A program made the translations under genes and the position numbers. Of a stretch of 64,000 bases of DNA, positions 32,970-46,300 are shown piece by piece. The notes under the pieces are model-generated. The model made no database searches. It was not told the DNA's origin and saw only the letters and a program-made list of their open reading frames with translations. The stretch covers positions 1-64,000 of the forward strand of contig JAWZYV010002471.1 in NCBI GenBank assembly GCA_038373885.1, given 5' to 3'. The number at the start of each line of letters is the position of its first letter. Position 1 is the stretch's first letter. This DNA comes from Cheiracanthium punctorium. Lineage: Eukaryota > Arthropoda > Arachnida > Araneae > Cheiracanthiidae.

Positions 32970-34305
32970 TGCCTCTGGGCCTGATGTTAATTTAGACCCT
33001 AAATAAGTAGCCTCGGTGCAGGGCCGGTTTGAGGCGTAGGCGACGTACCACGTCGCCTAAAGTAAAGACAGAGGCGGTTGCCTACGCTCGAGGTTTAATC
33101 GAAGGGTCCAAAATTTCTCTTTTTCTTTTTTCTGTATTTCCCTACATTTTCCTTTTTTTTTGGGGGGGGTGGTGTTATTCAGATAGGCATACTGATTGCT
33201 CTCATTATATAATCAAGCTTTTAAACAGTATTACTATCACAAATACTTTTAGACACTTCTAAAATTTCAGCTGTGTATTGTCAGGAAGCTTTCTTTGATC
33301 GCTTCGTTTTTCATTCAGGGGATACGTCCATATGTCCACTGCTAAATTACCCTCTTCCGCACATTGTCGGAATGGTCAGAAGGGGTGATCTTTGGACCTG
33401 TTGATTCATTATATCTTCAATAATTATTTTGAGCTGTCACTGCCACCTTACAGCAGATCTTACCCAGATGTTTAAAGAAATGGTTTCTAAAGTTACCTTC
33501 CTTTCTGATATACTTCAAAAGAAATGCCGTAAAAAATGCACGCCAAAAAGGACAAGCTATAATAAATTTTGAACACAGCCACATAAAATCAAAGTTTTCT
33601 TTTTCACCAAGTTCGCAGAAAATGAAAATGCACTTGGTTTTCACGCCCCAGCATTAACAAAAATATTAATTTTAGCCACTTCTGTGCCCCGGTGAATTAA
33701 AGTTGTGGGATAATTCAGATTCCTAAGTTTTTTCAGCTCGTAGGATCGGTTTTCTAAACAGGGCCGTTGCGAGGTTGCCACGGGCAAGGCCTTTGCCAGG
33801 GGCGCAAAATCAGAAGGATCACAGGAGGTTTAAATCATTTTTCTAATTAGTGTTTCTTTCTTTCTTTCTTTTTTCTTTTGACGCTTTCTTCTTAGTATAA
33901 AAATGACTTTATAAATAAACTGTTTGTCATTCGCTTACTTGTCTACTTGAAAGTATACTAAAACTTAGCTTAATTTGTTCACTTTAATGTATATTAAAAA
34001 TCAAGCTAAAATGATGAATCATGAAAGTAAGCACTACTTTGTTCTTCCTTCGAGTTACATGCATCTGTTTACTTTAATGTCCATAAGCATTACAGTAAAG
34101 GAACTAATAATGAGTTCGTACTTGAATTAGTAACACAATTATGACTTAAAACTACATTAAATAACGTTTTAAAGCACTGGGGAGCTTAAAAACTGCTTGA
34201 TGTATGTGAGGACTCGAGCATCCGTAGGCCTCTTTGAATGGCTCATCGGAATACACGCACAGGCCCGTTACAAATAACGAAGGCCCCGATATTATATAGC
34301 TGAAA
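32970..34305. other. Spacer with fragments of MITE ends
   Basis: CAGGGCCGGTTTGAGGCGTA at about 33019 and CAGGGCCGTTGCGAGGTTGC at about 33759 look like terminal sequence of GC-ended hAT MITEs, but partners and target duplications could not be assigned. Poly-T/poly-G run at 33152-33169. No gene was supported. Confidence 0.4.
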
Positions 34306-34310
34306 TAAGG

Positions 34311-34517
34311 TAAGGTGACCAGATTTTTGAACAGTTTTGTTGTCAGAACATGTCCCCTGATTCTGAAACAAATATGGAGACATTTATAATTAATGCAATA
34401 ATTAACAGTAATTTAATTAAAAACAATTCAATAATTAAAAATTGTCCCCAATTCCAGTTTTACATTTTCGGGAGAATTTGAAAAACGCCTTGAAAATGGG
34501 GACGTTTGGTCACCTTA
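34311..34517 (+). mobile_element. AAGGTGACC MITE, copy 1
   Basis: Starts TAAGGTGACCAGATTTTTGA and ends GGGGACGTTTGGTCACCTTA. The interior has TTATAATTAATGCAATAATT and AAAATTGTCCCCAATTCCAG. Three more copies lie at 36281-36954. The piggyBac-like element at 34519 is inserted in the TTAA at its right edge. Confidence 0.75.
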
Positions 34518-34518
34518 A

Positions 34519-35613
34519 CACTTTGCCGTCCGGCGACACCACAGTGGTGTTGTACGTAAAGTATCGCTAAACGGCCGTCGACACCACAGTGGTGTGCCAG
34601 TATTTTCAATTCATTTGATCACTAGACCAGTTTCTGACGTTTTGCTAACAGATTTCCTAGGGAAAAAAAAAAAAAAAAAAACATGAAGCAAGGGTAGTAA
34701 ACGCAATGCTGTGAAAATGGGCCAAGCTGAATTCACCAATGAGTGATATATAAACGTCGGATATGTAAGTCTTGTGCTACCAGTGCTACCATCTGGCGGT
34801 AATAAGTGCAACTAAGTTCACTGAATGTTGGTGATCTGTGGAGTTCTGTTATGTTATCGCTGTTATCGAAAATTTGTAATTGCTGGCCCTTTGCGAGACT
34901 CCCAAAAGACATCACTGGGGCCAGAAATATCTGTAGGCGGCTCTGAAAATATGCTATCGCTGACCTGCTGGCGAGACCGCGGGGCTCCCCATGATTATCC
35001 CCCTCCCCTCCATTTAGTGAGTGCAACTAACTCGTGGATTAAATTCAGCTCATGGATTAAATTCATCCGTGGTGCAATTCGCCCTTTTCTCCCTTCGCCC
35101 GGTGCAACTAACACATTGACATTCCCATATAAAATACATGCATTCCTCAAAAATGCAATTATATTATTCTGATAAAAATTACGAGAGTGCCATAAAAATT
35201 CATAATACGTAAAGAAAAATGAAAGTTGAAGAAAACAATACTTATGCCTTTCTCATTAAAGGAAACAAATTTACATATAAAAATAAGAAATTAAAATTAA
35301 CCTACATATGCAACGTGGAAGGCTTGAATGACATTTTTAATTACATTTTAAATAGAGTCGGATATGTATTTAATATTTTGCCAGTTTCTCCTTTGGCATT
35401 CTATAGAATGCCTAGGAAATGTACAAAATACTAATAATTTCATACATTACCGGTTAGTTTTAGGCATTCTGCAGAGTGTCGGATTTCGTACTTTGCAGGT
35501 AACATATATATCCCGATAACCCCAAAAACTGCCGACGACGTTCAAAGTAATCTTAATTAGTGATGCTGGCGTCATGCGAAGAAACTTTTACGAGACATGT
35601 GGACGGCAAAGTG
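34519..35613. mobile_element. piggyBac-like non-autonomous element
   Basis: A 1095-bp element with exact 13-bp inverted ends, CACTTTGCCGTCC and GGACGGCAAAGTG, flanked by TTAA at 34515-34518 and 35614-35617. A subterminal motif, CGACACCACAGTGGTGT, occurs twice near the left end (34532 and 34579) and is itself palindromic. No transposase frame was found; the overlapping frames at 34611-35172 conflict and lack domains. A poly-A run at 34661-34681 and GTGCAACTAA repeats lie inside. Confidence 0.8.
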
Positions 35614-36229
35614 TTAACAAGTCATTTGCAACTAAGAATTTTTGAGAATACATAAATGTTTAAATTTCATTGTTGCTGCCAAAGAGAAGTACAATTTATA
35701 TTCTATTTCCCTGCATTATTTTTTAAAAGAATAACCTTTATTTTTGCAAAATACTTAGACCGTACATTTTATTTTTTTTCCATTAATTATTACCATTACC
35801 TTAGTACATATTTTCAGAAAAAATAATTATTTTTATCACTGATGTGGAAAATTTATTGATCATCAGAGGTATTAGCACAAATTACTAAATATATGAATGA
35901 TAACTTGACACTAACTAGCTGGCTTAGTGAATATAAATTTTCACGCTGTCTAAATGCTCAAAACATGCTCAATACGCTGGTAAAAGACATTCAAATTGAA
36001 AAATAAATTAAACTACTAATTCAAAAATAAAAATGCAAATTCTTTCATAGAAATACTATGCTAAAGACCTGCCAGATGATGCAACAGCGCCATCTATGAC
36101 CGAATCGGCGTTAGGTCCATTTTCGCGGAAGGAACAGCATTGCCGATGGAACCCCCTTCTGAATCTAAGTCCACGACAGTAGGCTACTACCACGAAACTA
36201 GTCTATTGCACGAAAACCCTTGCGGTCAC

Positions 36230-36499
36230 TCAAACCCGGCGCCAAGCGAAGAAATTCTTTCGAGACATGTGGACGCAAACTTAAGGTGACCAGATTTTTG
36301 TAGTCAGAATCGGGGACATGTTCCCGATTCTGACTACAAAACTGGGGACATTAATAATTAATGCAATAATTAACAATAATTTAATTGAAAAACAATGCAA
36401 TAATTAAAAATTGTCCCCAGTTCCATTTTTACATTCTGGGGACAATTTGAAAAACGCCCTGAAAATGGGGACGTTTGGTCATCTTACGCAAAGTGTTAA
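36230..36499. mobile_element. piggyBac-like right-end fragment split by a MITE
   Basis: GCGAAGAAATTCTTTCGAGA then CATGTGGACGCAAA (36245-36280), and CGCAAAGTGTTAA (36487-36499), together match the right end of the element at 34519-35613 (GAGACATGTGGACGGCAAAG then TGTTAA). The AAGGTGACC MITE copy 2 separates the two pieces with an ACGCAAAC/ACGCAAAG duplication. Confidence 0.65.
36281..36485 (+). mobile_element. AAGGTGACC MITE, copy 2
   Basis: Starts TTAAGGTGACCAGATTTTTG, ends GACGTTTGGTCATCTT, with flanks ACGCAAAC and ACGCAAAG (7 of 8). Near its left end lies a hairpin, TTTTGTAGTCAGAATCGGG against CCCGATTCTGACTACAAAA (36297-36341), which the other copies lack. Confidence 0.75.
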
Positions 36500-36501
36500 A
36501 A

Positions 36502-36728
36502 TAAGGTGACCATATTTTTGAACTTTGATTTGAGGACACGTCCCCAGTTCTGAAACAAAATTGGGGGCATTTTATAATTAATGAAACAATTAACAGTAAT
36601 CTAATTAAAAAAAAATGTAATAAATAAAAATTTTCCTGTATTGCTTCGTTACATTTTGAGGACAAATCGCAAAAGAACACAGAAATTGCTGACTGTCCTC
36701 GAAAGTTGGGGACGTATGGCCACCTTAA
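36502..36728 (+). mobile_element. AAGGTGACC MITE, copy 3
   Basis: Begins TAAGGTGACCATATTTTTGA and ends GTATGGCCACCTTAAG. Same interior order as copy 1 (GTCCCCAGTTCTGAAAC, TTATAATTAATG, TAATTAAAAAAAAATG), with more substitutions. Confidence 0.7.
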
Positions 36729-36730
36729 GC

Positions 36731-36954
36731 TCAAGGTGACCAAACGTCTCCTTTTTCCGGGGACAGTCCCCATTTTCAGGACGTTTTTCAAACTGTCCCC
36801 AATATGTAAAACAGGAATTGGGGACAATTTTTAAATATTGTATTGTTTTTTAATTAAATTACAGTTAATTATTTCATTAATTATAAATGTCCCCGGTTTG
36901 TTTCAAAATTGGGGACAGGTCCCCAATTCTATGTTCAAAAAACTGGTCACCTTA
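36731..36954 (-). mobile_element. AAGGTGACC MITE, copy 4 (inverted)
   Basis: Runs opposite to copy 3, starting TCAAGGTGACCAAACGTCTC and ending CAAAAAACTGGTCACCTTA. Copies 3 and 4 abut, making a head-to-head pair. A partial further copy may continue to about 37080 (TTTGTCTTCAAAATGTACAG and GAATGTCCCCAATTTTATCT). Confidence 0.7.
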
Positions 36955-37360
36955 CCTTACGTGTTTTTTTGCAATTTGTCTTCAAAATGTACAGAAGCAC
37001 TTCAGGACAATTTTGAATTATTACATTGTTTTTCGATTAGTTTACTATTAATTATTTTATTAGAATGTCCCCAATTTTATCTCGACTTTCCTTATGTCCT
37101 TCAGAATTGGTTGCTAAGGCTGTACGGAATCATAGCAACATAGTTATTTAAAAATTACTAGTGAAAAATCGGAAATAAGCTAAATTTTATTTAGAAAAAA
37201 GGAAAGAATTGCCGGATCGAATAGGTTATTTCTTACTATACTCATTTATTAGTCCATTCGTATCTGAATTTTTAGTTTGTTAAAACCTCTTGATTTTTTT
37301 TCTTTGATTTCATGTGGCAACATAAAACTTTGTTTATATTTACATTTTACACACACGAAA

Positions 37361-40300
37361 ATGCCGCGAAAAAAGACAAGTAAAACTTTATCTGCTCCAA
37401 CTCCTGTTGTAACTGATAATTCTGAAAATGAAGTGAGATATCTTTTAATAGTTCTTTTACTGTTCAAGCGCTATTTGCACCATTCGGTAAAATTAGTGCT
37501 GGTATTCCCTCTGAAATGCCCAGAGTTCGATGCTTGTACGTTGTGAGAGAGGAAAAAAAAAATCTTGTTTTGTTTACAGTGAGATGACTAGCAGAACATA
37601 ACGATACCAATAATTCAGTTTTGATCGCCAAAAACTTTATGATAATTTTTTTTTCTTTTTTTCCCATCACAATTATGTGATCCCTGAACTGCAATGTAGA
37701 TCCTAATATTATAAATAATTTTACTTACTTTTAATATTTTAAAAGAAATATTTTACAGAGCTATTTCAAAGTGTTAATAGGCCTCAATAATGTATGTTAC
37801 AGTAACACATTTTCAAATTTGCTTTTAAAATCTTTTAAAAAAAAGAAAAATCTCTCTTCCATATCACCAATGAATTTATCTTAAATTAATTACAATTTTA
37901 TTATTCATTATTTTAATCTGATGTACAAAATATAATGTACATAATGATGTACAAAATATTTTGGCATATTTTTGTTTATTATATATGCACAAAAGATATG
38001 AAGAGTAAAACCTGTGTAGAATTATATATTCAGTGCCATTTGCCAGCCCAAGGTATTTTTCAAGAGGGTGCAAACTACTATGCACCCATACAGACACAGG
38101 TAGCTAGAAATGTTTTCAGAGGAGTATTTTTTTTTTTTTTTCAATGCAGTGTTTGCTTTTGATAAAAAAAATTTCATGTCTCAAGCACTACAGTATTTAC
38201 ATGATTTTTTTCTGAAGAGATCAGACCGGGCAGAGGGTTGAATTAAAAAAAAAAAAACCCATAATCCTGCAATAATTTACAATAGCTTACAGGACTGTAT
38301 TTAGAAGACGATGCCTCGTTGTTTCTTTACATATCAACCTGTAAATAAACAATGACTTGTTGGCGTATTCTTCGGGCGATATATGACGCCCTTTAACTGC
38401 GAAGGTAGTTTTGTCGGGTAACCCTAAAGAGGCATGAGTGTGTTGTGAAGCTCGGTGTGTTCGCTTCACCCTGGAATCGTCATTAAATATATATATGTAA
38501 AATTTTAGCTTAATTTGGTTCAAATTATCTCAAATTTTTGGTTCAAATTGATTGCATTCATTGCTTGCAGGGTTAGAAATTAAGATCTTAAAGTGAGGTG
38601 CCAATGGCACCCAACTGTTTTATCTTAGTTGCCAAAATGATTTACTTAGGCATGATTTTAAAATTATTTATTGTAGTCATTCAAATGTCAAATCATAGCC
38701 AGGTAAGTATATTGATTGAAGTTTGGTTAGTAGATATATACATTATATACATTAATACTAAAGCATGAATGAATTTATAATATAACAAAGGAACTTTGTT
38801 TAAGCTTGATTAAATAATTCTTACTTACCAAATTTTCTGAAAACAGCATTCATGTATTTGTTCATACTTACTGGCTCTGAATCTGCATATGTATATTTAA
38901 GTGCATAGCAACTGTAAATGATGTTATAGGAACATCATAGTATTAGCTTTAAAAAACATCCTACTCCCAATTCATGGCACTTGCTTGCACTTTACTTTTA
39001 TTTGGAAAAATGAAACTGTTGCTTGTCTCATTTTTTTTTTTTTTTTTTGGTGTTCTAATGTTTTTAGATTGATTATTGCAGAAAATTTTATATAAGATGC
39101 AGTGGCAGCTCCTGGGATACAGCAAGTACAGCCGGGCTGCACTTGAAATTATCAGCACATACTTTAAAATAATTTATTCTACTAATTTTCCTAAATTCAG
39201 ATTAGAATTATGGAATTCCTATGGTAAATTAAAAAAAATCTAAAAAAAAAAATAATAATAAAAAAAAAAAACGTATTGTGGCTGGATCGCTCATTCAGAA
39301 AAAAAGCACTTTAATCTTCCCGCAATTCAATTAAGAAAATCTTTGGTTCAGCCCAGAGCGCTGATAAGAAAATTGGCAGCACCGTTGCCATGACAACGAC
39401 TACGTAAGCAGCCCCTCCAGCATAGGCTATAATGGGGGTACGCAGCTAAGACTCAGCTGATGAAAGATTTTCAAACGATGGCTGCACTCGTGAATTCGAC
39501 TCACTGATTGGCTCGAGAAGTGATGGAGGGTGTAAGGATAATATATGTTCGGAAAACTCTCGACTTTATATTGCTGAATTTATGAAGAAGGTAAGCCTGA
39601 ATAGACGCTTATGAATGGACAATTATCCATCAAAGCAGTATTGTTTTTAAGTAAGCTAGAACTGGCATTTAGAGGACGGAAAGCGAGAAAATTCTTTAAA
39701 CATGGGAAATTTTAAAGAGCTTTTAAAATTATTGATATCTGAATTAAAACAATGCCTTTTTATGAGGGCATCACTGACCGATTCGCAAGTTTAAAAGAAA
39801 GGAGGATTGATTTGACTTAAGTTTTCTTTTTTTCTTTTCTTTTTTTTTTTCTTTCTTTTCAAGTTATTGTTACAAAAGAAAATTCTAAGGAAACTTCAAA
39901 TCACACATGAATTAATGCAATTTTGAGGATAAGAGCGGCTGGTTGAAATTTATGTACATTTTATGGAATTAAATAAGATCTCTAACATTTTTTATGTAAT
40001 TTTTTTTTTTTTCTCGGTGAGGGCTTAATGCCAGCTTTCAAATTCAGTAACAAAGATTTTCCATTCCTGTCCAGAGGAAGGGGGGCTCATATGCTTCCGG
40101 CTGCACTAAGAGTTTTGACCATGGGCCGCCACTGAGAAGATGAGTTAGAAATTTATCAACTCCGTTTTATATTTATTTTTCCATGTAAAATGGAGCTTGA
40201 AGGAATAAAATCATGTCAACAGTGTTAAAAGTGTTTTAAAAGACAATGCAATCACTTTATAAAGATAAATAAAAAAGCATTTTATAAGTTAAAGAAAAAA

Positions 40301-43300
40301 ATTATTGACAAAAGTTATCTTTTGAAAGCTGGCCTTCTTTTCTGACCATTCACATCATTCCATCACAAATCTAGTGCAGAATGTGGTTTTAAAGTCCATT
40401 AAACTTGGCCCATATCAGTGAAAGAATAACAAGTCATCAACTATAGGAAGAAAGCGGAGTCTTGTTTTTTTTTTTATAAATAAATTGAGATGGCTAAAAC
40501 CCCTCTCACACTCAGCTGTACTTAAAAAGACAGAATCATTGCAAAATGCAAGATTTATTTTTAAATTCTGGAATGATGATATTGAACAGGATTCTGCCAA
40601 CAAAAGCTGCCAATCAGACTGGCGAGGAATACTGATTTTATATTTTTTATTTAAAAAAAATGTTTTTGAGTTAGATTTTTAAGTTTTTTTAACATGAACA
40701 ACATTAAGCACAATAACTATTTTTAGGAACTGAGAGGTTTTTGTTTATCATATTTGACACACATATTTTAGTTGCATAAGTGGTGCTGTACTCACCTACA
40801 AGAGCATATGTGTCTCACGAGCCATGCTGTGGCCACCCCTGGTATATACTAGTAAAAATTTTGAATCAGTAAGCAACATTTTAGAACCAATCTTTATATT
40901 GTTCTGAAATAACTAATTAAATAAAGTACTTTTAGAAAACATTGGGGCCTTTAAATCTTAATCTTCCACTTGCCTATTAAAACTTGGGGCACCATCCTGG
41001 CATCAATATATTACTATTCAAGGGAAGCGTGCGGCGGGATCTAGTTTTGAACCTGGAAAATCCACATGGCAGATTGTGGTGTTTAACAGCTGTCTGAAAG
41101 GTACCCATTCACTCAGCCTTCAATTGCCAAGGTATCATGTATGCGCAGGCAGTCTCGTGCCGCCACACTGAAATTACCTAGAAATTATCTTTCTCTGCCC
41201 TAATTAGTTAGCTTATAATTATAATGTTGAAATGTTCTTTCAGATTTATCGTTTAGTGTGTATAATAGTATATTTTTATTAATTTATTTTTAGTCTGCTT
41301 TTACTATTGAAGAAGAAATCGCTTGGTGCACAAAAAAATTGCAGCATTTGTTGGCTACTAAGTACAAAGATTCTAGAGACATCAAATCAGGTATCAGATT
41401 TATTTACTTTGCATGCTTATTAGGATGTTTTATTTTGTAAGACAAATGTAAAATTCAAGCATACTTTGCTTATGTCTTGTGTCTCTGTGATATAAAAGAT
41501 ATTCATGCCAAATTTCAAAAAGATAGAATAATATTTAACGGTTGCATTTTTACCAGTTTTATAAAAGTAACCAAAAAATACGATTTTTCAATGTTAATTG
41601 CTTTTATTGGAAAAATTAGAAACTTCACCATGGCACAGTGGTTATGTCTCTGAAAATGGTAGATGGCTGAAGTGTGAAGGTCTCAGGTTTGGGTCCCATC
41701 GTTTGGCTGTTGATCTAACTGTCTGGAGTTTTGGTAGGTTTTCTCCAGATGTAACCTGAATATGCATTAGAACCCCTTAAAAAGTCTTTCTACCAATGCA
41801 TCCCCATCCTTGGCAGATCGTCCTAGCGTAGCATTGCCATAATCACGCAAACAAACCAATGAAACACTTAAGGTGGTCAATGATACATCTGGAATAGGAA
41901 TTGCTCTAATAAAAAGGTTTAATTAATCAATGAGGGATGAACACCAAAAATAATTCTTTTTAAGAGAAATCAAGCATCACAAGGAATTTGCCCCCGAATG
42001 AAGTTAACCAGTGGTTCAACAGCCCACTGAAGGGCCAAGGCCTGTGCTGCCTAACCACCCCTTCATGATCACAGGCTCTGGGGTGCGGAAACATATGCTT
42101 TGGCCAAGTGGTCGGCCTGATGCGAAGCCTCCAGTGTTTAACTCTGAAGCAAGCTTGGTCCTCATTTTATCATGTTTTTGATAAAGTGTTTGGTTAGGTT
42201 AAGTTGATAGTAAGTAAACTCTAATAATAAGAAACAATATCTTGCACACATACATATATATATTACATAATTAACTATTTTGGCACGTCATTAGAGATGG
42301 AGTCTGGCGCGGTCATATCATTACTCATTAGGTCCACCCTAGGACTGGTTCTGATCTCTGAAAAAATGAAACCCCTTAATGTTTATAGTTGAGTTTACAC
42401 TTTTGGTACAAATTACACATAACTACATTATCTTTTTTCCAGTGAAACCTATAGTCATAGCTCTGAAAACGCTAGAAAACAAGAATAATCCACTTCCTAA
42501 GATGAGAAAGATGATGAGAGCTGGATGTGGTGACTATAGAAAAGAAATGAAAGCAGAATTTGAAAAAGCTAAAACAGGTATCATTTTTATCAATGTAATT
42601 TTTCAAAATCTAGTTTAAGAATTTTATTTCTTAGCTGCATTCTGATTGGGACGGATTCTTGAATCCCTCTAGGTGTCAAATCTCTGTTTACTGATATTTT
42701 TAGCTTAAATGGGATTGACTCTTTATAAAAACATTTGAGCAAATTTCTTTATTACTAAGGCTTAGCATAACAATGTATATATGTTCAGGGTGGCCAGTGG
42801 CTATTTCCTAAACCATTAATCAGAGACACATAGTTTTAATTACAAAAATTCTTTAAATTGTATAATGTAGTGTATCGTGAACAATCAAAGTCAATAACAT
42901 AACCAATAAATCAATTCCTATAAAAATTACAAAATTTAAATTATATTTTTAAAAAGCTTTTCTTTATACAATTTCATGCAAAATAAAATAAATTTGTCAT
43001 TCTGTGACCAAATTCTCTGAGTTACAGCTGCTTAAAGTTAGAGCACATTTTCAGCTGAGAAATAGGAGTTGTATACAGAATGAATTTGAGAAAAATTAAT
43101 GTACATGATTTTGATCAATCATTCAAATCAAAAGACCCTGAGCCTGACTATAACCTTCTGCTTAAATATTAGTATTCTAAAATTACTTTTGCTTCTTTTT
43201 TCGCATTATGCCAGAAAATGAAATTAAAACCTATCATTTAAAATTTCAGTATTTATATGGTTCCTTCATGGTTTACCGTAATTGGACTTAAACATGGAAA

Positions 43301-46300
43301 AAGGACTTAAGTCAAAATGTTTGTTTCTTCATAACTTAATGAATTTTGGTCATAAAAAGCCAATCTTTTTTAAATTTTGCATAAAATTGAGTAAGGAAAT
43401 TATTTTAAAAGTATAACTAAAAGGACCCCAGGATTGTATAAAAATTTAAATTTCATAATTTTTATAAGAATTGAGATTTATTGGTTTCAATTGTTTCTAA
43501 TATAATAGGTCATATAATTTAAAGCATTTTTTCAATGGAAAGTGTGCGTCTCTAACTAACAGTTTAGAATAGCCATTAGTAAAGCTTGAGATTAAAAAAA
43601 TTCCTCAGTGGCCAGTGACCACTGACCCTACAAAGTTCAGTGGCCACTTTGATATAGTTAGTGGCCAAAATTTTCCGTACTTACGTAATTTTTGTTTTCG
43701 ACACCCTTGCTCCCCCCTTCCGATATATGAGACTAATATGAGATTTTTTATTTTGTACATTTAATGATTCAATGCTTTTTTAGTAATAATGCATGGCATG
43801 TTCCATATATTACATTCAGAAGTAACTAGCTATATTTAAAGAAATCTAAGTACTATGCATTTAAAATTTATTAATTCCTTCTGATTCGCTGCAGCTCCTT
43901 GTTAGAATCATCACATCACTGTCTGTGTCCATACAATATATAAGTACCCACATGGAGGAGGCTAAAGGAGCTTAACCCCCCCCCTCACCCCAACCCAAAT
44001 TAAAAGTGAAATTCTCTTAAAAATAGAGAATTGTAATGAAATTAATGATTTAAAGTATTTTACTTTAAAATTTCTCTTCAGATTAATTCAAACGTATCTT
44101 TTACGAAAAATAGTTGGTTATTAAATAAATACAGTGGACTCCCAAAAATCCGCCAACCTGAAATCTGTATGGCTAAGTGATATAGAATATTTTGACATTA
44201 TTAGAAAGTTGTCCCTATTACCAAGTACTTATGAAACATGAAGCCTAAGTCAAAAAAAAAAAAAAGTTTTTAAAGTTTTTTTTTCTGTTTTACAGAATAA
44301 AAATAATTACCATAAAATTTTGAAAGCATTTTTCTTTTTAAAAAAAAACTAAAAAACTGGAGGTAAGATAGTATATATAGTATTGCAGACCATTTTCTGA
44401 ACTTATGGTGTACACATAATAAAGTACTATTTATTTAATTTATCTCTCCTTTCATTCATGGAATTTATGGGGGGAAAAGGAATTGGGACTTAATAAAAGA
44501 GGGCCCCAATTTTCTATTAATTTCGATAGTACGCTTCCTCCTAATTTACTAATTTTGAACTTGCAAGAAACTAACAAACGGTTATTTTACTTAAGGTAGT
44601 AGCTCCCCAACCTCCTATTAAAAAAAAAAAAAAAAAAAAAACCACTAAGCATCTTATCAAATTTTAAGGAAAATCAGATGCATTTTAAGATGGGGAGAAT
44701 CGTAAGCATGTGCTAACACTCAAGCAGCCCATTTTCAAGGTTTCCACTTTCAAATAATCAAGTGTCGGATTATGTAAAACATTTTTTAACGAATGTTACA
44801 CATACGAAGGGTTCAATTTACAAAGGTGAATCATATAAAAGAAATAACTTAGGGAGAAATTTTTGCGGAAAAGGGGGGGCATGGGCGCCGGCAGAATATT
44901 TCCCAGGGGGGGGGGAAGACTACTTCAACGTATGGTTACCATGTTGGAAAGAGCAAAAAAGCAACTAAAAACACTGCATACAAAAATCCAGGGGGGGAGC
45001 CTGCTGCCGGCGCCCATGGGGGGGAGGATACGTTTTCGCTTCGGCCGACCAAAAATGCCTTCTATTCGTATAATCTACAGAGAAACTTCCTGTCATTGAA
45101 ACGGAACTTGGGGGGGAAAAAAAAAAAAAAAAAAAAAGCTTGAAGTGTGAACAGGAAGGGGGGGGGGGAGAGAGAGAGAGAAACACTTCTCTCTTCTCGG
45201 ACAGCTGTAACGTTGATTAATAGAATTCTGAAGGCATGGAGATCTGTTTATTTAAGCTTTGAAGAGCGATTGCTTTTACTGGTGATTACAAAATAAAACA
45301 AAATCAAAAGTGTTTTGTCTGTTTCTCTTCTCCCTCCCTCTCGCGCTATTGTAGAGATACCAAAACTCTTGCAAAAGGAAAAACGTAACAATATGAAAGC
45401 AGCTGAAATTAGATTTATTTAAAACTGAAAACGGTATGTTTATGACATTAGTTTTTATTTGCGTATTCCAATGTACAAAATAACGTTTTTGTTCATTTTA
45501 AATAAAGCATTTTGCGTGGTAGTTTTCGATCTCCTGTAGCGTAAATCAGGATGCAAAGAATGCCAACCTCTTCATGGACCTTTCAAAAGCAGAGGGTTTA
45601 TTTATTGTTTTCAAGTTAATAATAATAATTAAAAAAAAAAAACTCACATGCTTCCAGTCTAAAACTTTAGAAGGGTCAAAGTAAAGATCACATGAAATTT
45701 TTAAAAAATATAATCGATTACTCTTAAGTTGACTGGACCCTGACTGAGTCGAACGACGGAAAATATACAAAGGGGAGTACTATAATTTAGAAAAACATTA
45801 GCTTCGTTCCTTCAGTACAATGTCTTATTAATGAGATACTAATGCATCTTTCACATACAGTCATATATTGTATCAGTAGGCAAATATCAAATTTAGTTTT
45901 AAATAAAACTCCTTTTCACTCTTCTCCTTTTATTACGGCTGTCTATTGTAGAAATTGTAACAAATTATAATTAGAATAATACTTTTGTTCAGATTTTTGT
46001 GACCACGTGTAGTATCCCACGGATATGCCTCTCTGCGTACTAGAATGTCGATGTGGAAATGTAATAAAATAATGAGATGGCGCGAAGGGTCAAGGTCAAC
46101 CAACGGGTCAGGTCACTGAGAGAGGGACCCTGAGTATTCTGTTCCGGTGCGTTCCTACCCACCCCCAATGTTACATGTTATCAGTTATGATGAGCTCCTC
46201 CCCTTTCTTCCCCTCCCATAGATGTCTGCAACCCTTTCTCCCCTGCTTGTCCATATTAGAGATGGCCAATGATTCGATGAGTCGAATCAGTGATTCGAAT

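Larger units (their letters stand above)
37433..41293 (+). other. Intron 1 of the UPF0488-like gene
   Basis: A 3.9 kb intron holding a hAT-type element (39100-40134), a separate hAT transposase C-terminal relic (about 40290-40610) and several poly-T/poly-A runs (38129-38142, 39031-39048, 39840-39850). Other stretches show nothing recognisable. Confidence 0.7.

Noticed and set aside
34733..35172. Overlapping 97- and 115-codon frames inside the piggyBac-like element
   Set aside because: They lie on opposite strands over the same bases and neither shows a transposase motif.
36429..36827. 132-codon minus-strand frame
   Set aside because: It crosses three adjacent MITE copies and reflects their repeated sequence.
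45546..45770. 74-codon minus-strand frame, possible exon
   Set aside because: No domain, no good splice or promoter context, and low-complexity runs inside.
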